Positions 14,898 through 21,992 of a stretch of 31,219 nucleotides of DNA are shown here, piece after piece (positions within the stretch are counted from its first letter, which is position 1; every line of letters starts with the position of its first letter). Location of the stretch: positions 1 to 31,219 of the forward strand of contig JAZRQE010000063.1 of assembly GCA_045649545.1 (NCBI GenBank). Direction: 5' to 3'. Origin of the DNA: UMGS172 sp045649545 (GTDB lineage Bacteria; Bacillota; Clostridia; Oscillospirales; Acutalibacteraceae). Position numbers and translations under genes: made by a program. Under the pieces are notes generated by a model. It saw only the letters and a program-made list of their open reading frames with translations, was not told the origin of the DNA and made no database searches.

Positions 14898-16199
14898 TTA
14901 TTTTGTTTTAGACTCATGAACAGCGGCAAGTTTATGTTTGCGGCGATGCTTAACATGGTCCTCCATGGGCTTAATTTCACCAGCTGCTGTAAGTGCCATT
15001 CTGGTCATAACCGGACCGAACAACTCATAAATCAAAACGGCAAACAGTGTAATATTTCTTATTAAATCGCCCTGATTATCCGGCAACTGCATTGCCAAAG
15101 TACACATTCCCAAAGCAACACCTGCCTGCGGCAAAAGTGTGATACCCAAATACTTTACTATCTGTGGCTCACAACTCGTCAGTTTAGCGCTTCCTGCAGC
15201 ACCGACATATTTTCCGATTGAACGGGAAATAATATACACAATTCCGATAATTACAATAGCAACATCTGCGAAAACGCCAAGTCTTAATTCAGCACCGCTG
15301 ATAACAAAGAACAATGCAAACAACGGTGAAGTCCATTTGTCTGCCGCACCCATAAGGTCATGTGACAACGGGCAGATGTTGCAAAAGACAGTACCCAGCA
15401 TCATACAAGTCAAAAGTGATGAGAAATGGATATGCACGGGGCCAATATGGAATTCCAACATGGAAAGTGATGCAGTTAAGAAAACCAAACCAATTGTAAG
15501 ATTCAAGCGGTTGGTGTTAGAGTTGAACAACTTTTCAAGTTGAGTCAACACCCAACCCATTAAAGCACCTAAGCTCAACGAGCAGACAATCTCAACTACC
15601 GGGTTAACCAAGATTGAAATCATATCAACCTCGCCGCTGACGATTGTTTTTGCAATGCCGAAGGATACTGCAAATGCAATCAAACCTACGGCGTCATCAA
15701 GTGCAACAATCGGCAAAAGCAACTTGGTCAAAGGACCTTTTGCTTTATACTGACGGACAACCATTAAAGTTGCGGCAGGTGCAGTAGCCGTTGCAATGGC
15801 ACCTAAAGTTATGGCTTGAGCAATAGTGAATTTATCGGGCATTAAAAAGTGCAGTCCGATAAGGGCGGCATCAACCAATACCATAGCAACTAAAGCCTGA
15901 ACAACACCGATTACAAGTGCCTGCTTACCGGTCTTTTTGAGGTCATTTAAAACAAACTCATTACCAATTGAAAATGCAATAAAACCCAAAGCAACGTCGG
16001 AAACAATCCCCAAAGCCTCAACCGAATGGAAATCGGCAAAACCGATACCGTCAAAGCCGATTGCACCTAAACAATAAGGTCCAATCAGTACGCCGGCAAT
16101 TAAATATGCCGTTACCGATGGTAACTTTAAGGGCTTAAAAAGTCTTGTCATTAAAAGTCCGGCAAGTAATGCTACCGAAACTGACAATAATGTGTTCAT
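14898..16199 (-). CDS. Cation:proton antiporter, CPA2-type Na+/H+ exchanger family
   Basis: A 433-aa integral membrane protein with about 12 hydrophobic segments, of the Na+/H+ exchanger superfamily (PF00999 type). Typical features are the first helices with KLPSVTAYLIAGVLIGP (26-42) and the discontinuous-helix stretch LGAIATATAPAATLMVVRQY (about 152-171). The IVALDDAVGLIAFAVSFG segment (about 183-200) has the paired Asp characteristic of electrogenic antiporters. It expels Na+ or K+ in exchange for protons; which ion is unknown. The C-terminus is a short basic tail (EDHVKHRRKHK) without TrkA-N or TrkA-C domains. It has its own extended -10 promoter (16248-16276). Confidence 0.92.
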   Translation of the reverse strand: MNTLLSVSVALLAGLLMTRLFKPLKLPSVTAYLIAGVLIGPYCLGAIGFDGIGFADFHSVEALGIVSDVALGFIAFSIGNEFVLNDLKKTGKQALVIGVVQALVAMVLVDAALIGLHFLMPDKFTIAQAITLGAIATATAPAATLMVVRQYKAKGPLTKLLLPIVALDDAVGLIAFAVSFGIAKTIVSGEVDMISILVNPVVEIVCSLSLGALMGWVLTQLEKLFNSNTNRLNLTIGLVFLTASLSMLEFHIGPVHIHFSSLLTCMMLGTVFCNICPLSHDLMGAADKWTSPLFALFFVISGAELRLGVFADVAIVIIGIVYIISRSIGKYVGAAGSAKLTSCEPQIVKYLGITLLPQAGVALGMCTLAMQLPDNQGDLIRNITLFAVLIYELFGPVMTRMALTAAGEIKPMEDHVKHRRKHKLAAVHESKTK

Positions 16200-16227
16200 C
16201 TAAGTCATCTTCTTTTAAATAATAATA

Positions 16228-16276
16228 GGTCTTAAAAGACCCCTACTGTTATAGCACATTAAGAATGAAATTTCAA
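16228..16276 (-). promoter_or_regulatory. Promoter of the antiporter gene with a palindrome at the start site
   Basis: Minus strand TTGAAA (16276-16271), 17-base spacer, TATAAC (16253-16248) preceded by TG (extended -10). Directly downstream is the palindrome GGTCTTTTAAGACC (16228-16241), which could be an operator or a leader hairpin. Confidence 0.65.
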
Positions 16277-16301
16277 CACTAATTTATAATAATTGTAGTT
16301 T

Positions 16302-16499
16302 GTCGAAACGCTAAAAAGCGCTTCGACAAGCCACTTGAAAGTGGCTTCAGCAAAATCAAATATAAAAATTTGATTTTGCACGACACTTATTGTAATGGGT
16401 AAGGGCAAATTTTCAAAGAAAATCTGTTAAAAAATCATAGATTTTTTGTCGAAACTTATCAGTTTCGACTTGCCTTAACCATTATCAAAGATACAATAA
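16302..16499. repeat. Hairpin-dense element B between divergent genes
   Basis: Four compact palindromes in 200 bases: GTCGAAacGC/GCGcTTCGAC (16302-16327), AAGCCACT/AGTGGCTT (16328-16347), GCAAAATCAAAT/ATTTGATTTTGC (16350-16379) and GTCGAAACT/AGTTTCGAC (16448-16469). A wider inverted repeat joins TTATTGTA (16387-16394) to TACAATAA (16492-16499) and GGTAAGGGCAA to TTGCCTTAACC. It lies upstream of both the antiporter and the yitT gene, which diverge, so terminator function is not the obvious explanation. No ORF is present. Confidence 0.65.
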
Positions 16500-16511
16500 T
16501 TTTTCCAAGTA

Positions 16512-16541
16512 TTAACTTAATAAAAAAATTAAGAATATAAT
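16512..16541 (+). promoter_or_regulatory. Possible promoter of the YitT-family gene
   Basis: TTAACT (16512-16517) and TATAAT (16536-16541) with an 18-base spacer; the -10 box is perfect and the -35 weak. Confidence 0.45.
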
Positions 16542-16582
16542 TAAATGAAAACATAATATATTTTCAGGTTAGGAGTGGTTTT

Positions 16583-17485
16583 GTGCGTATAAACCGTGAC
16601 AATATAAAGCCTTTCGCAAGAAACATTGGATTAACCGTAATAGGCACTGTAATTTTAGCAATAGGCACTGCGATTTTTATTATTCCGTTCGATTTGGTTT
16701 GCGGCGGAATGTCGGGTTTAGCCATTGTAATCAATCGTATTATCCCCTCTTTGCCGATTGACCTTGTTATCACAGTGCTTACCTGGTCACTCTATTTTTT
16801 AGGTTTGCTTGTTTTAGGAAAAAACTTTGCTTTACAAACGCTTGTTTCGGCAATCGTTTATCCGCCTGCAATCTCAATTTTTACAAAACTCACCAACCCC
16901 GACTCTTTAGGCGGTATTTTATATTTAAAAGGAACAACGCACCCGGACATTGCAGTGATGGTTGCTGCAATTTTCGGAGGTGCGTTGGTAGGTACAGGCT
17001 GTTCAGTTACATTTTTAGGCGGTGGTAGCACCGGCGGAATGGATATCATCGCATTTACCGTCTGCAAGATTTTCAAAAGAATCAAAAGCTCGGTAGTTAT
17101 TTTTATAATTGACTCAACTGTAATTGTTTTTGGCTTGCTTGTAATCAGAGATTTGGTTGTAACATTATTAGGTATAATCTCTGCATTTGTTTCAGCATTA
17201 GTAATTGATAAAATATTTGTAGGCGGTTCAAAAGCACTTATTGCCCAAATTGTATCGGATAAAAGCGATGAAATCAACCGTCAGATTATAGAAAAATTAA
17301 AGCGTACAACCTCTTTTATCGGTATCACCGGCGGATATTCGGGCGAGCGTAAAAAAATGCTTATGGTATCGTTTACAATGCGTCAGTATAATGAACTGAA
17401 AAACATCATAAATCAAACCGACAAAAACGCTTTTGTCACTGTCCACCGTGCCCACGAAATCAACGGCGAAGGCTGGACAAGATAA
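16583..17485 (+). CDS. YitT family membrane protein (DUF161 + DUF2179)
   Basis: A 300-aa membrane protein. The first about 200 residues contain five to six hydrophobic helices with the family motifs GGMSGLAIVI (about 42-51) and FLGGGSTGGMDIIAF (about 144-158), a duplicated DUF161 pattern. The last about 85 residues form the cytosolic DUF2179 domain with TTSFIGITGGYSGERKKMLMV. The family is widespread in Firmicutes, and its transport or sensing role is unproven. The start is GTG at 16583, supported by AGGAGTGG five bases upstream. After the stop, a weak stem AATTTCA/TGAAATT (17519-17540) may terminate it against the convergent esterase gene. Confidence 0.92.
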   Translation: MRINRDNIKPFARNIGLTVIGTVILAIGTAIFIIPFDLVCGGMSGLAIVINRIIPSLPIDLVITVLTWSLYFLGLLVLGKNFALQTLVSAIVYPPAISIFTKLTNPDSLGGILYLKGTTHPDIAVMVAAIFGGALVGTGCSVTFLGGGSTGGMDIIAFTVCKIFKRIKSSVVIFIIDSTVIVFGLLVIRDLVVTLLGIISAFVSALVIDKIFVGGSKALIAQIVSDKSDEINRQIIEKLKRTTSFIGITGGYSGERKKMLMVSFTMRQYNELKNIINQTDKNAFVTVHRAHEINGEGWTR

Positions 17486-17560
17486 AATACAAATCAACAC
17501 AAAACATTGTATATTATCAATTTCAAAACAGAGTGAAATTTTACTGTTTCCCTATCGCTT

Positions 17561-18844
17561 CTACTTTTGTTTGTTTGAAGTTTTTTTAATTATTGTATAA
17601 AATTTATAATAATTATCTATGTTAAACACATCGGCTATACAAAAGACATTGTCTTTTGGCGAGGTGGTTGCCGTAAAACTATACACCTTTTGTGTTCCGT
17701 AATAAAAAGTGAACGGACTGCCATTACTTGATGTATATGCTTTTTCAAGAACCGACCGACCTCTTGAAGTTAAGGTCAATTCAATAATCATCTTGTCACT
17801 TTTGCCGGATTCACGATGGTAAGATGTTTTCACAACGTCATTATCAGTAATTATTGTCTTACCCTTAGCATCCTTAATTGAAAACTTATCTGTATATTCA
17901 TATTCGCCATTTGGATTAGTGGCTTTATTTTGAGCAAACATCCAGCAAAACATTTCGCGGTCAGCAAAAGCATATTCCCACGCATTATGGTCAACGCCCT
18001 GCAATTGAATAAAGTCAACCTTCCGTCCACCTGCCTGCACAATTGCATTATACATTGATTGTGAATTGGAAAACGACACCGTTTTATCAGCAGTTCCGTG
18101 ATAAATTTTTATAGGAATATCTATATACGCTGCACCGTTGTAGTGATTACCACCACCGCAAATCGGAACACCTGCAGCAAAAACATCCCCGCACCGCTCA
18201 AGCAAATCCCAAGTGGCATAACCGCCCATCGAAAGTCCCATGACGTAAATTCGATTGCTGTCACAAGAATATTCCTGAGTTATATTGTTTAACAAACGCA
18301 ACGCACTGCCCAACGTGCCGTTATAATCGTTATTCTCATCTCGGTCTAAATTCCACCATCCCGATGATTGAGGGCAAATAATGAAAGCGTTGGAAACTAT
18401 ATCCCCGTTATACTCAAACATATTGTTGAGATTGTAAAGTTGTTTTGTGTTGTCACTTCCAATCTCGCCTGCACCGTGTAAAAACAGAAGCACGGGATAT
18501 TCTTTTGATGAAGAATAGTTTTTAGGCATAAATAAGCAGTACGGAAGTGTGTTTCCGCTTTGTGTATCATAAAACGTTTTCTGTATATAATCCGTACTTT
18601 TGCATTTTTCTTCATATTCAAAAGAATATATTTCAATAACTTTTTCAGGACGCACCTGTTCTGTTGACGTTTGTGTTTGAGAATTTGTCGAAACGACACT
18701 TTCTTCAGAAGATGGGTTTTCTTCTTTTTCGTTCTTTGAGCAATTACATAATATTAGCAAAGAAGCAATCGTGAGCATAAAAGCAATAACGCTCGAAACA
18801 ATTCTAATAGATTTTTTGTGAGAATATACTTTTCTTTTTTTCAT
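17561..18844 (-). CDS. Secreted lipoprotein alpha/beta hydrolase (predicted esterase/peptidase)
   Basis: A 427-aa extracellular serine hydrolase. The N-terminus is basic, then a hydrophobic segment (about 15-33) and a lipobox ending LILCNC, so it should be a lipid-anchored protein. A Ser/Glu/Thr-rich linker follows (about 37-65). The catalytic domain has LLFLHGAGEIG (oxyanion-side motif), the nucleophile elbow GLSMGG, and a C-terminal GVDHNAW with the likely catalytic His. It resembles the COG4099/PHB-depolymerase-like group acting on polysaccharide or ester substrates. The last about 110 residues form a separate beta-rich domain. The second of two adjacent ATGs is chosen because AAGGTG sits better before it. 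Substrate is unknown. Confidence 0.88.
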   Translation of the reverse strand: MKKRKVYSHKKSIRIVSSVIAFMLTIASLLILCNCSKNEKEENPSSEESVVSTNSQTQTSTEQVRPEKVIEIYSFEYEEKCKSTDYIQKTFYDTQSGNTLPYCLFMPKNYSSSKEYPVLLFLHGAGEIGSDNTKQLYNLNNMFEYNGDIVSNAFIICPQSSGWWNLDRDENNDYNGTLGSALRLLNNITQEYSCDSNRIYVMGLSMGGYATWDLLERCGDVFAAGVPICGGGNHYNGAAYIDIPIKIYHGTADKTVSFSNSQSMYNAIVQAGGRKVDFIQLQGVDHNAWEYAFADREMFCWMFAQNKATNPNGEYEYTDKFSIKDAKGKTIITDNDVVKTSYHRESGKSDKMIIELTLTSRGRSVLEKAYTSSNGSPFTFYYGTQKVYSFTATTSPKDNVFCIADVFNIDNYYKFYTIIKKTSNKQK

Positions 18845-18847
18845 CAT

Positions 18848-19114
18848 AACACCTTAAATCAATTATAAAATAAACTAAAAGTAACCGAACAAAACAGATG
18901 TATATCTTCTGCTTTAACATTTTCGGCACAAACAACCGCCTTTATCAAAACAGAAAACTGTTCTTTTATTACTCCTCACCTATTAGACGAAGATGTATAT
19001 AAAAACTCTCAATAAATTGCAAAAAAAATTAATTGTTTGAGAACACAAAAAAGACGACTCTGTTGTGTTTAAATCTATTATAAATATAACATATTTTGGT
19101 ATTTTCCGCAAGAT
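18848..19114. other. Gene-free AT-rich intergenic region upstream of the esterase
   Basis: No supported gene. On the minus strand there is a TATAAT near the esterase start with only a weak -35, a small hairpin AACAG/CTGTT with loop TTTT (18954-18967), and an RBS-like GAGGAG not followed by a plausible ORF beyond about 20 codons. It may hold the decayed end of a former gene, but nothing can be identified. Confidence 0.4.
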
Positions 19115-19153
19115 AAAAAGGAACGGTTGGTTTTACCCCAACCGTTCCTTTTT
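19115..19153. terminator. Bidirectional terminator
   Basis: A 16-bp perfect stem (19115-19130 with 19138-19153; core GGAACGGTTGG), loop TTTTACC, with A5 on one side and T5 plus more T on the other. It sits 12 bases after the stop of the minus-strand desulforedoxin-like gene. Confidence 0.92.
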
Positions 19154-19165
19154 ATTTGTCTTTTA

Positions 19166-19315
19166 TTATTTGTTTTCTAAACGTTTGTTGGCTTCTTCAA
19201 CTGAAATTTCTTTCATTGTTTCGCCGCAGCATTTAATACCACAGTTTTCACAAGTACAGTCAACTAATACCTTAACCATTGCACCGCATTTTTCGCAAAG
19301 TACGATTTTATCCAT
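19166..19315 (-). CDS. Tiny desulforedoxin/desulfoferrodoxin-N-like metal-binding protein
   Basis: A 49-aa Cys-rich protein starting MDKIVLCEKCGAMVKVLV. The pattern CxxCGxMVxVL ... CCGETMKEI matches the layout of the desulforedoxin domain of desulfoferrodoxins (CxxCGNxVEVL ... CCGEPMK), which binds one iron through four Cys. An added CTCENCGIK insert brings the Cys total to seven. ATG has a very strong RBS (AAGGAGGTG) and the gene ends TAATAA before a strong terminator. It is too short for many gene finders. The role is probably electron transfer or metal binding in an anaerobe. It lies downstream of csoR, separated only by fold-back element C. Confidence 0.85.
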   Translation of the reverse strand: MDKIVLCEKCGAMVKVLVDCTCENCGIKCCGETMKEISVEEANKRLENK

Positions 19316-19328
19316 ATTCTCACCTCCT

Positions 19329-19603
19329 TAAGCAAACACGAATAATCCGAACCTGATTTTAGAGGTGAGATTTTCGTCTTTGCATTGTTAAAATACTCGT
19401 GAATCCGTCAGGATTCACTACGTTTTGTGCCTCGCATAGCAAAAATCTCATACCTATAAAATTCTACGGCCTAAAATTCGCAGAATTTCGTGTGATTTTT
19501 GGTGCGAAAGAGTTCGTAAGGCTAACGCCTACGGACGATGACAAACCGAAAAGTGCCGAAATCATGCAATTTTAGGCAGGTTCGGATTGTTCGTGTTTGC
19601 TTA
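19329..19603. repeat. Long fold-back element C (27-bp terminal inverted repeats, about 275 bp)
   Basis: The outer arms 19329-19355 and 19577-19603 are inverted copies with a single mismatch in 27 (from TAAGCAAACACG inward to GGTTCGG/CCGAACC). The pairing continues imperfectly inward (TTTTAG near both arms). Internal hairpins include GTGAATCC/GGATTCAC (about 19411-19430) and AAGGCTAACGCCT (about 19527-19539). The right arm begins exactly at the csoR stop codon and the left arm abuts the RBS of the 49-aa gene. Size and internal design match element A although the end sequences differ. Confidence 0.75.
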
Positions 19604-19897
19604 TTGATTAAATCTTTTGAACAAGCTAATAAGCTCATCAATAGTATCCAACTCGCCATTTTCCAAATCTCTTGATACACACATATACAAGTGATTTTCT
19701 AAAATGTGCGTTGATAAGCTTTTGACGGAATTTTTAACAGCCGACAACTGAACCAATACGTCATTACAATATGCGTCATTTTCAATCATTTTAGTTATTC
19801 CGTTTATTTGACCGCTTATTCTGTTTAGCCTATTGATTATTAACTTTTTATCTTCGGGGCTTCTTTTAGTTTTCTTGTTGCAACAATTATTATCCAT
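19601..19897 (-). CDS. csoR: CsoR/RcnR-family metal-sensing repressor (CsoR-type copper site)
   Basis: A 98-aa all-helical DUF156 repressor. C44, H69 and C73 reproduce exactly the 25- and 4-residue spacing of the CsoR Cu(I) ligands C36-H61-C65, and Tyr precedes the first Cys as in CsoR. An N-terminal CC pair (5-6) is extra. Loss of DNA binding on Cu(I) is the family mechanism; persulfide-sensing relatives (CstR) lack the His, which is present here. A G/C-tract palindrome sits between its own -35 and -10 boxes, so it is probably autoregulated. No copA or copZ lies nearby; the nearest downstream gene is the 49-aa iron/zinc protein beyond element C. Confidence 0.88.
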   Translation of the reverse strand: MDNNCCNKKTKRSPEDKKLIINRLNRISGQINGITKMIENDAYCNDVLVQLSAVKNSVKSLSTHILENHLYMCVSRDLENGELDTIDELISLFKRFNQ

Positions 19898-19914
19898 AAT
19901 CCACCTCCGAATAT

Positions 19915-19961
19915 ATAATATACCCCACGGGGGTATATTGTCAATAGGGGGGTATATTGAA
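19915..19961 (-). promoter_or_regulatory. csoR promoter with CsoR operator
   Basis: Minus strand TTGACA (19944-19939), 18-base spacer, TATTAT (19920-19915). The spacer contains the near-perfect palindrome TATACCCCACGGGGGTATA (19919-19937), typical of CsoR boxes. A second half-site with GGGGGGTATA (19947-19956) lies just upstream. Confidence 0.85.
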
Positions 19962-19997
19962 AAGTGAAGAGTGAAGAGTGAATAGTGGAAAAAGAAC

Positions 19998-20023
19998 CTC
20001 CCGCCCTCTTGCGAGAACGGGAG
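19998..20023 (-). terminator. Probable terminator after gtrA
   Basis: Nested hairpin CTCCCG-CTC/GAG-CGGGAG (19998-20023), followed on the minus strand by GGTTCTTTTTCC. It lies about 95 bases after the gtrA stop. Just beyond it (19972-19988) are tandem GAAGAGT/GAATAGT motifs. Confidence 0.55.
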
Positions 20024-20115
20024 TTTTAACTCTATTGTACGAAAAACAAAAAAGTGTTTATAATCATTCCTGCTACTATTTATTGGTTGTTAGTGCCTGA
20101 AACAGACCTTACAAA

Positions 20116-20523
20116 TCACATTCTGTTTAAGGTGTCTTCCTTTCCTCTATACACCACAAATTTGCAGAAAAGAAACTCTAAAACGAAGTTGGCAAGCATT
20201 GTAACAATCAATATCACAAAATCATTTACGCCTGAATTTTCTGCTAAATTTCCAAGATAGGTAGATAGAGGTGTAAATACAAGATAAAATCCAAACACCT
20301 TCGCCATTGCTACCGGTACATTAGCAGCCGACTTAAAAGTGTACCTGCGGTTCAGAGTAAAGTTCCAAAGAATTGAAAGCACCAGCGAAATAAGATACGG
20401 AATCCAGTAGTCTTTAATAAAGATTTCAAGTAATGCAAAGGAACCGATTTGAATCACACCGGCAGAAGCAGAGAATAATGTAAACTTCACTGCCTGCCAT
20501 ATTTGTTTCTTATTATCTCCCAT
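20116..20523 (-). CDS. GtrA family membrane protein
   Basis: A 135-aa protein with four hydrophobic helices (about 11-33, 38-57, 68-90, 100-124), the size and pattern of GtrA/DPMS-type proteins. WNFTLNRRYTFKS after the second helix is the family hallmark (N-x-x-x-x-R/K-x-x-x-F). GtrA proteins are thought to flip polyprenyl-linked sugars or assist glycosyltransferases, and are often accessory to teichoic-acid or O-antigen glycosylation. No glycosyltransferase lies nearby. It is the last gene of the operon marR-degV-gtrA, 21 bases after degV. Confidence 0.93.
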   Translation of the reverse strand: MGDNKKQIWQAVKFTLFSASAGVIQIGSFALLEIFIKDYWIPYLISLVLSILWNFTLNRRYTFKSAANVPVAMAKVFGFYLVFTPLSTYLGNLAENSGVNDFVILIVTMLANFVLEFLFCKFVVYRGKEDTLNRM

Positions 20524-20544
20524 TTCACAACAACTCCTATATAC

Positions 20545-21384
20545 TTATTTTTTGAAAAATGCAACAACAACAGCACCGGGTCCGGCGTGTGTGCCGATAA
20601 CACTGCCGACCATTGTATAACGCACCTCATCTAGATTGCCTTCCCAAATATGACGGCTATCTTCAATATATTTTAACAGAAGTGCATCGGAAATTCCACT
20701 ATAACCTAACAAAACGGGTTTTTTAAAGTCAATACCGCCCGCCTTTTCAATTTCCTGAACCAGCAGATTGTTTCCCATTTTCGAGCCACGTGCCTTGCCG
20801 AGCATATTAATTTCACCGTTGATAACAGAAAGAACGGGTTTAATATTCAATACACCGCCGGCAAATGCCACGGCTTTAGAAATACGGCCGCCTTTTTTCA
20901 GATATTCAAGAGTGTCCACCAAGGCCACTATAACGATTTTCTTTTTCTCCTCTTCAAGTATATGTGCAATTTCTTCCGCAGACTTTCCTTCGTCCAAAAG
21001 TCTAAACGCAAGTTCTATCAAAATACCGCTACCCATAGCCGCACTTGTACTATCTACGATATAGATGTTTTCGTATTCTTCGGCAGCAATCATTGCACTT
21101 TGATATGTTCCGGAAAACTTTGAAGCAAGAGTAATAACAACAGCACTTTCACCGGCTTCCTTAACCTTGTCAAACTCTCTAATAAATGCATCGGGCGTTG
21201 CCTGACTTGTGGTAGGAAGCACATCACTCTCAATAAGCCTTTCGTAAAAGGTTTTGTGGTCGATAGTTACTCCGTCAATAAATTCTTCCTCACCGAAGTG
21301 AACGGTAAGCGGAACAACGCTGACACGCTCCTTGTATTCCGGCATTAAATCTGCAGTTGAGTCTACAATAATTCTCGTTTTCAT
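20545..21384 (-). CDS. DegV family fatty-acid-binding protein
   Basis: A 279-aa cytosolic protein of the DegV family, which binds a fatty acid; family members such as FakB deliver it to the FakA kinase for phospholipid synthesis. Signatures are IIVDSTADLMPEY at the N-terminus (DST), TTSQATPDAF (about 58-67), the IVDSTSAAMGSGIL segment (about 109-122), and LKKGGRISKAVAFAG in the second domain. RBS AAGGAG is well placed. It follows marR by 12 bases, so a MarR repressor probably governs it. The link to envelope lipid supply fits the GtrA gene behind it. Confidence 0.95.
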   Translation of the reverse strand: MKTRIIVDSTADLMPEYKERVSVVPLTVHFGEEEFIDGVTIDHKTFYERLIESDVLPTTSQATPDAFIREFDKVKEAGESAVVITLASKFSGTYQSAMIAAEEYENIYIVDSTSAAMGSGILIELAFRLLDEGKSAEEIAHILEEEKKKIVIVALVDTLEYLKKGGRISKAVAFAGGVLNIKPVLSVINGEINMLGKARGSKMGNNLLVQEIEKAGGIDFKKPVLLGYSGISDALLLKYIEDSRHIWEGNLDEVRYTMVGSVIGTHAGPGAVVVAFFKK

Positions 21385-21396
21385 AAATTTTGCTCC

Positions 21397-21843
21397 TTAT
21401 TTTTCACCGTTCTTTGAAACGGCTTCTAAACTTTCGCTGATAATGGAAAGACTGCGATAAAACGCCACTCTTTCCTCCTCTGTAAGACTGTCGCTGATTT
21501 TATCAAGTACACCACTAATTTTATCCGCAATCTTTTTGCCAATCTCATTTCCTTTGTCGGTCAAAACAAGCGGACTTTTATATCTCTTGATACTCTTGGA
21601 TTCACAGGTCAGATAACCATTGGTTTCAAGAAAATCAAGTGCACGGGAAATAGTCGCTTTATCTTCCTCGCAACGCTCACACAAATCAGTTGCTGTTGCA
21701 CCCTTATTTGTATAAAGATAGTAAAGGCAGGAAATGTGTGCACTTCTCAAATTATATTCTGCCATTTCTTGATTCTTGATTTTGCGAATATTACGACTGA
21801 TTCGGTTAATTAAAACTGTAAAAGTTTCAAATCTTTCTTGCAT
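21397..21843 (-). CDS. MarR family transcriptional regulator
   Basis: A 148-aa dimeric winged-helix regulator. Helix 1 is basic (NRISRNIRKIKN), followed by the HTH ATDLCERCEEDKATISRALDFLE (about 50-72, shown over 20 only as its ends ATDLCERC and ISRALDFLE) and the wing KSIKRYKSPLVLTDKG. C-terminal helices give the dimer interface. Its promoter carries two nearly identical 22-bp palindromes, one over the -35 box and one at the start region, so autorepression is expected. It leads the operon with degV and gtrA. The FabT-like setting (MarR regulator with a fatty-acid-binding protein) suggests lipid control, which is inference. Confidence 0.93.
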   Translation of the reverse strand: MQERFETFTVLINRISRNIRKIKNQEMAEYNLRSAHISCLYYLYTNKGATATDLCERCEEDKATISRALDFLETNGYLTCESKSIKRYKSPLVLTDKGNEIGKKIADKISGVLDKISDSLTEEERVAFYRSLSIISESLEAVSKNGEK

Positions 21844-21860
21844 AATGTAACCTCCAAAGC

Positions 21861-21920
21861 ACTTGTTGAAATCTCAACAAGTACAAAGTATAGCACAAAC
21901 TTGTTGAAATGTCAACAAGT
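21861..21920 (-). promoter_or_regulatory. marR-degV-gtrA promoter with two palindromic operators
   Basis: TTGACA (21915-21910), 17 bases, TATACT (21892-21887) on the minus strand. Two 22-bp palindromes flank the -10: 21861-21882 (ACTTGTTGAAAT/CTCAACAAGT) and 21899-21920 (ACTTGTTGAAAT/GTCAACAAGT). They differ at one base and are 38 bases apart. The second contains the -35 box. Confidence 0.88.
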
Positions 21921-21931
21921 TTGTCAAAAAA

Positions 21932-21958
21932 GTGGCAGAGAGATTTATATCTCCCTGC
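21932..21958 (-). terminator. Terminator of the tetR gene, copy 1 of a repeated 27-bp hairpin
   Basis: Hairpin GGCAGAGAGA/TCTCCCTGC around TTTATA, followed on the minus strand by CACTTTTTTG. The identical 27 bases recur at 23871-23897. Confidence 0.75.
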
Positions 21959-21992
21959 TTAAAATTGCGTTTGTGTATAATTAAACAAACCT

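Noticed and set aside
14696..14980. 94-codon minus-strand ORF overlapping element A and the antiporter end
   Set aside because: It starts inside the antiporter coding region and runs through the inverted-repeat element; no RBS or family.
19601..19897. CstR persulfide sensor or RcnR nickel sensor
   Set aside because: The Cys-His-Cys spacing with His69 fits CsoR; CstR lacks the His, and RcnR has an N-terminal His ligand not seen here.
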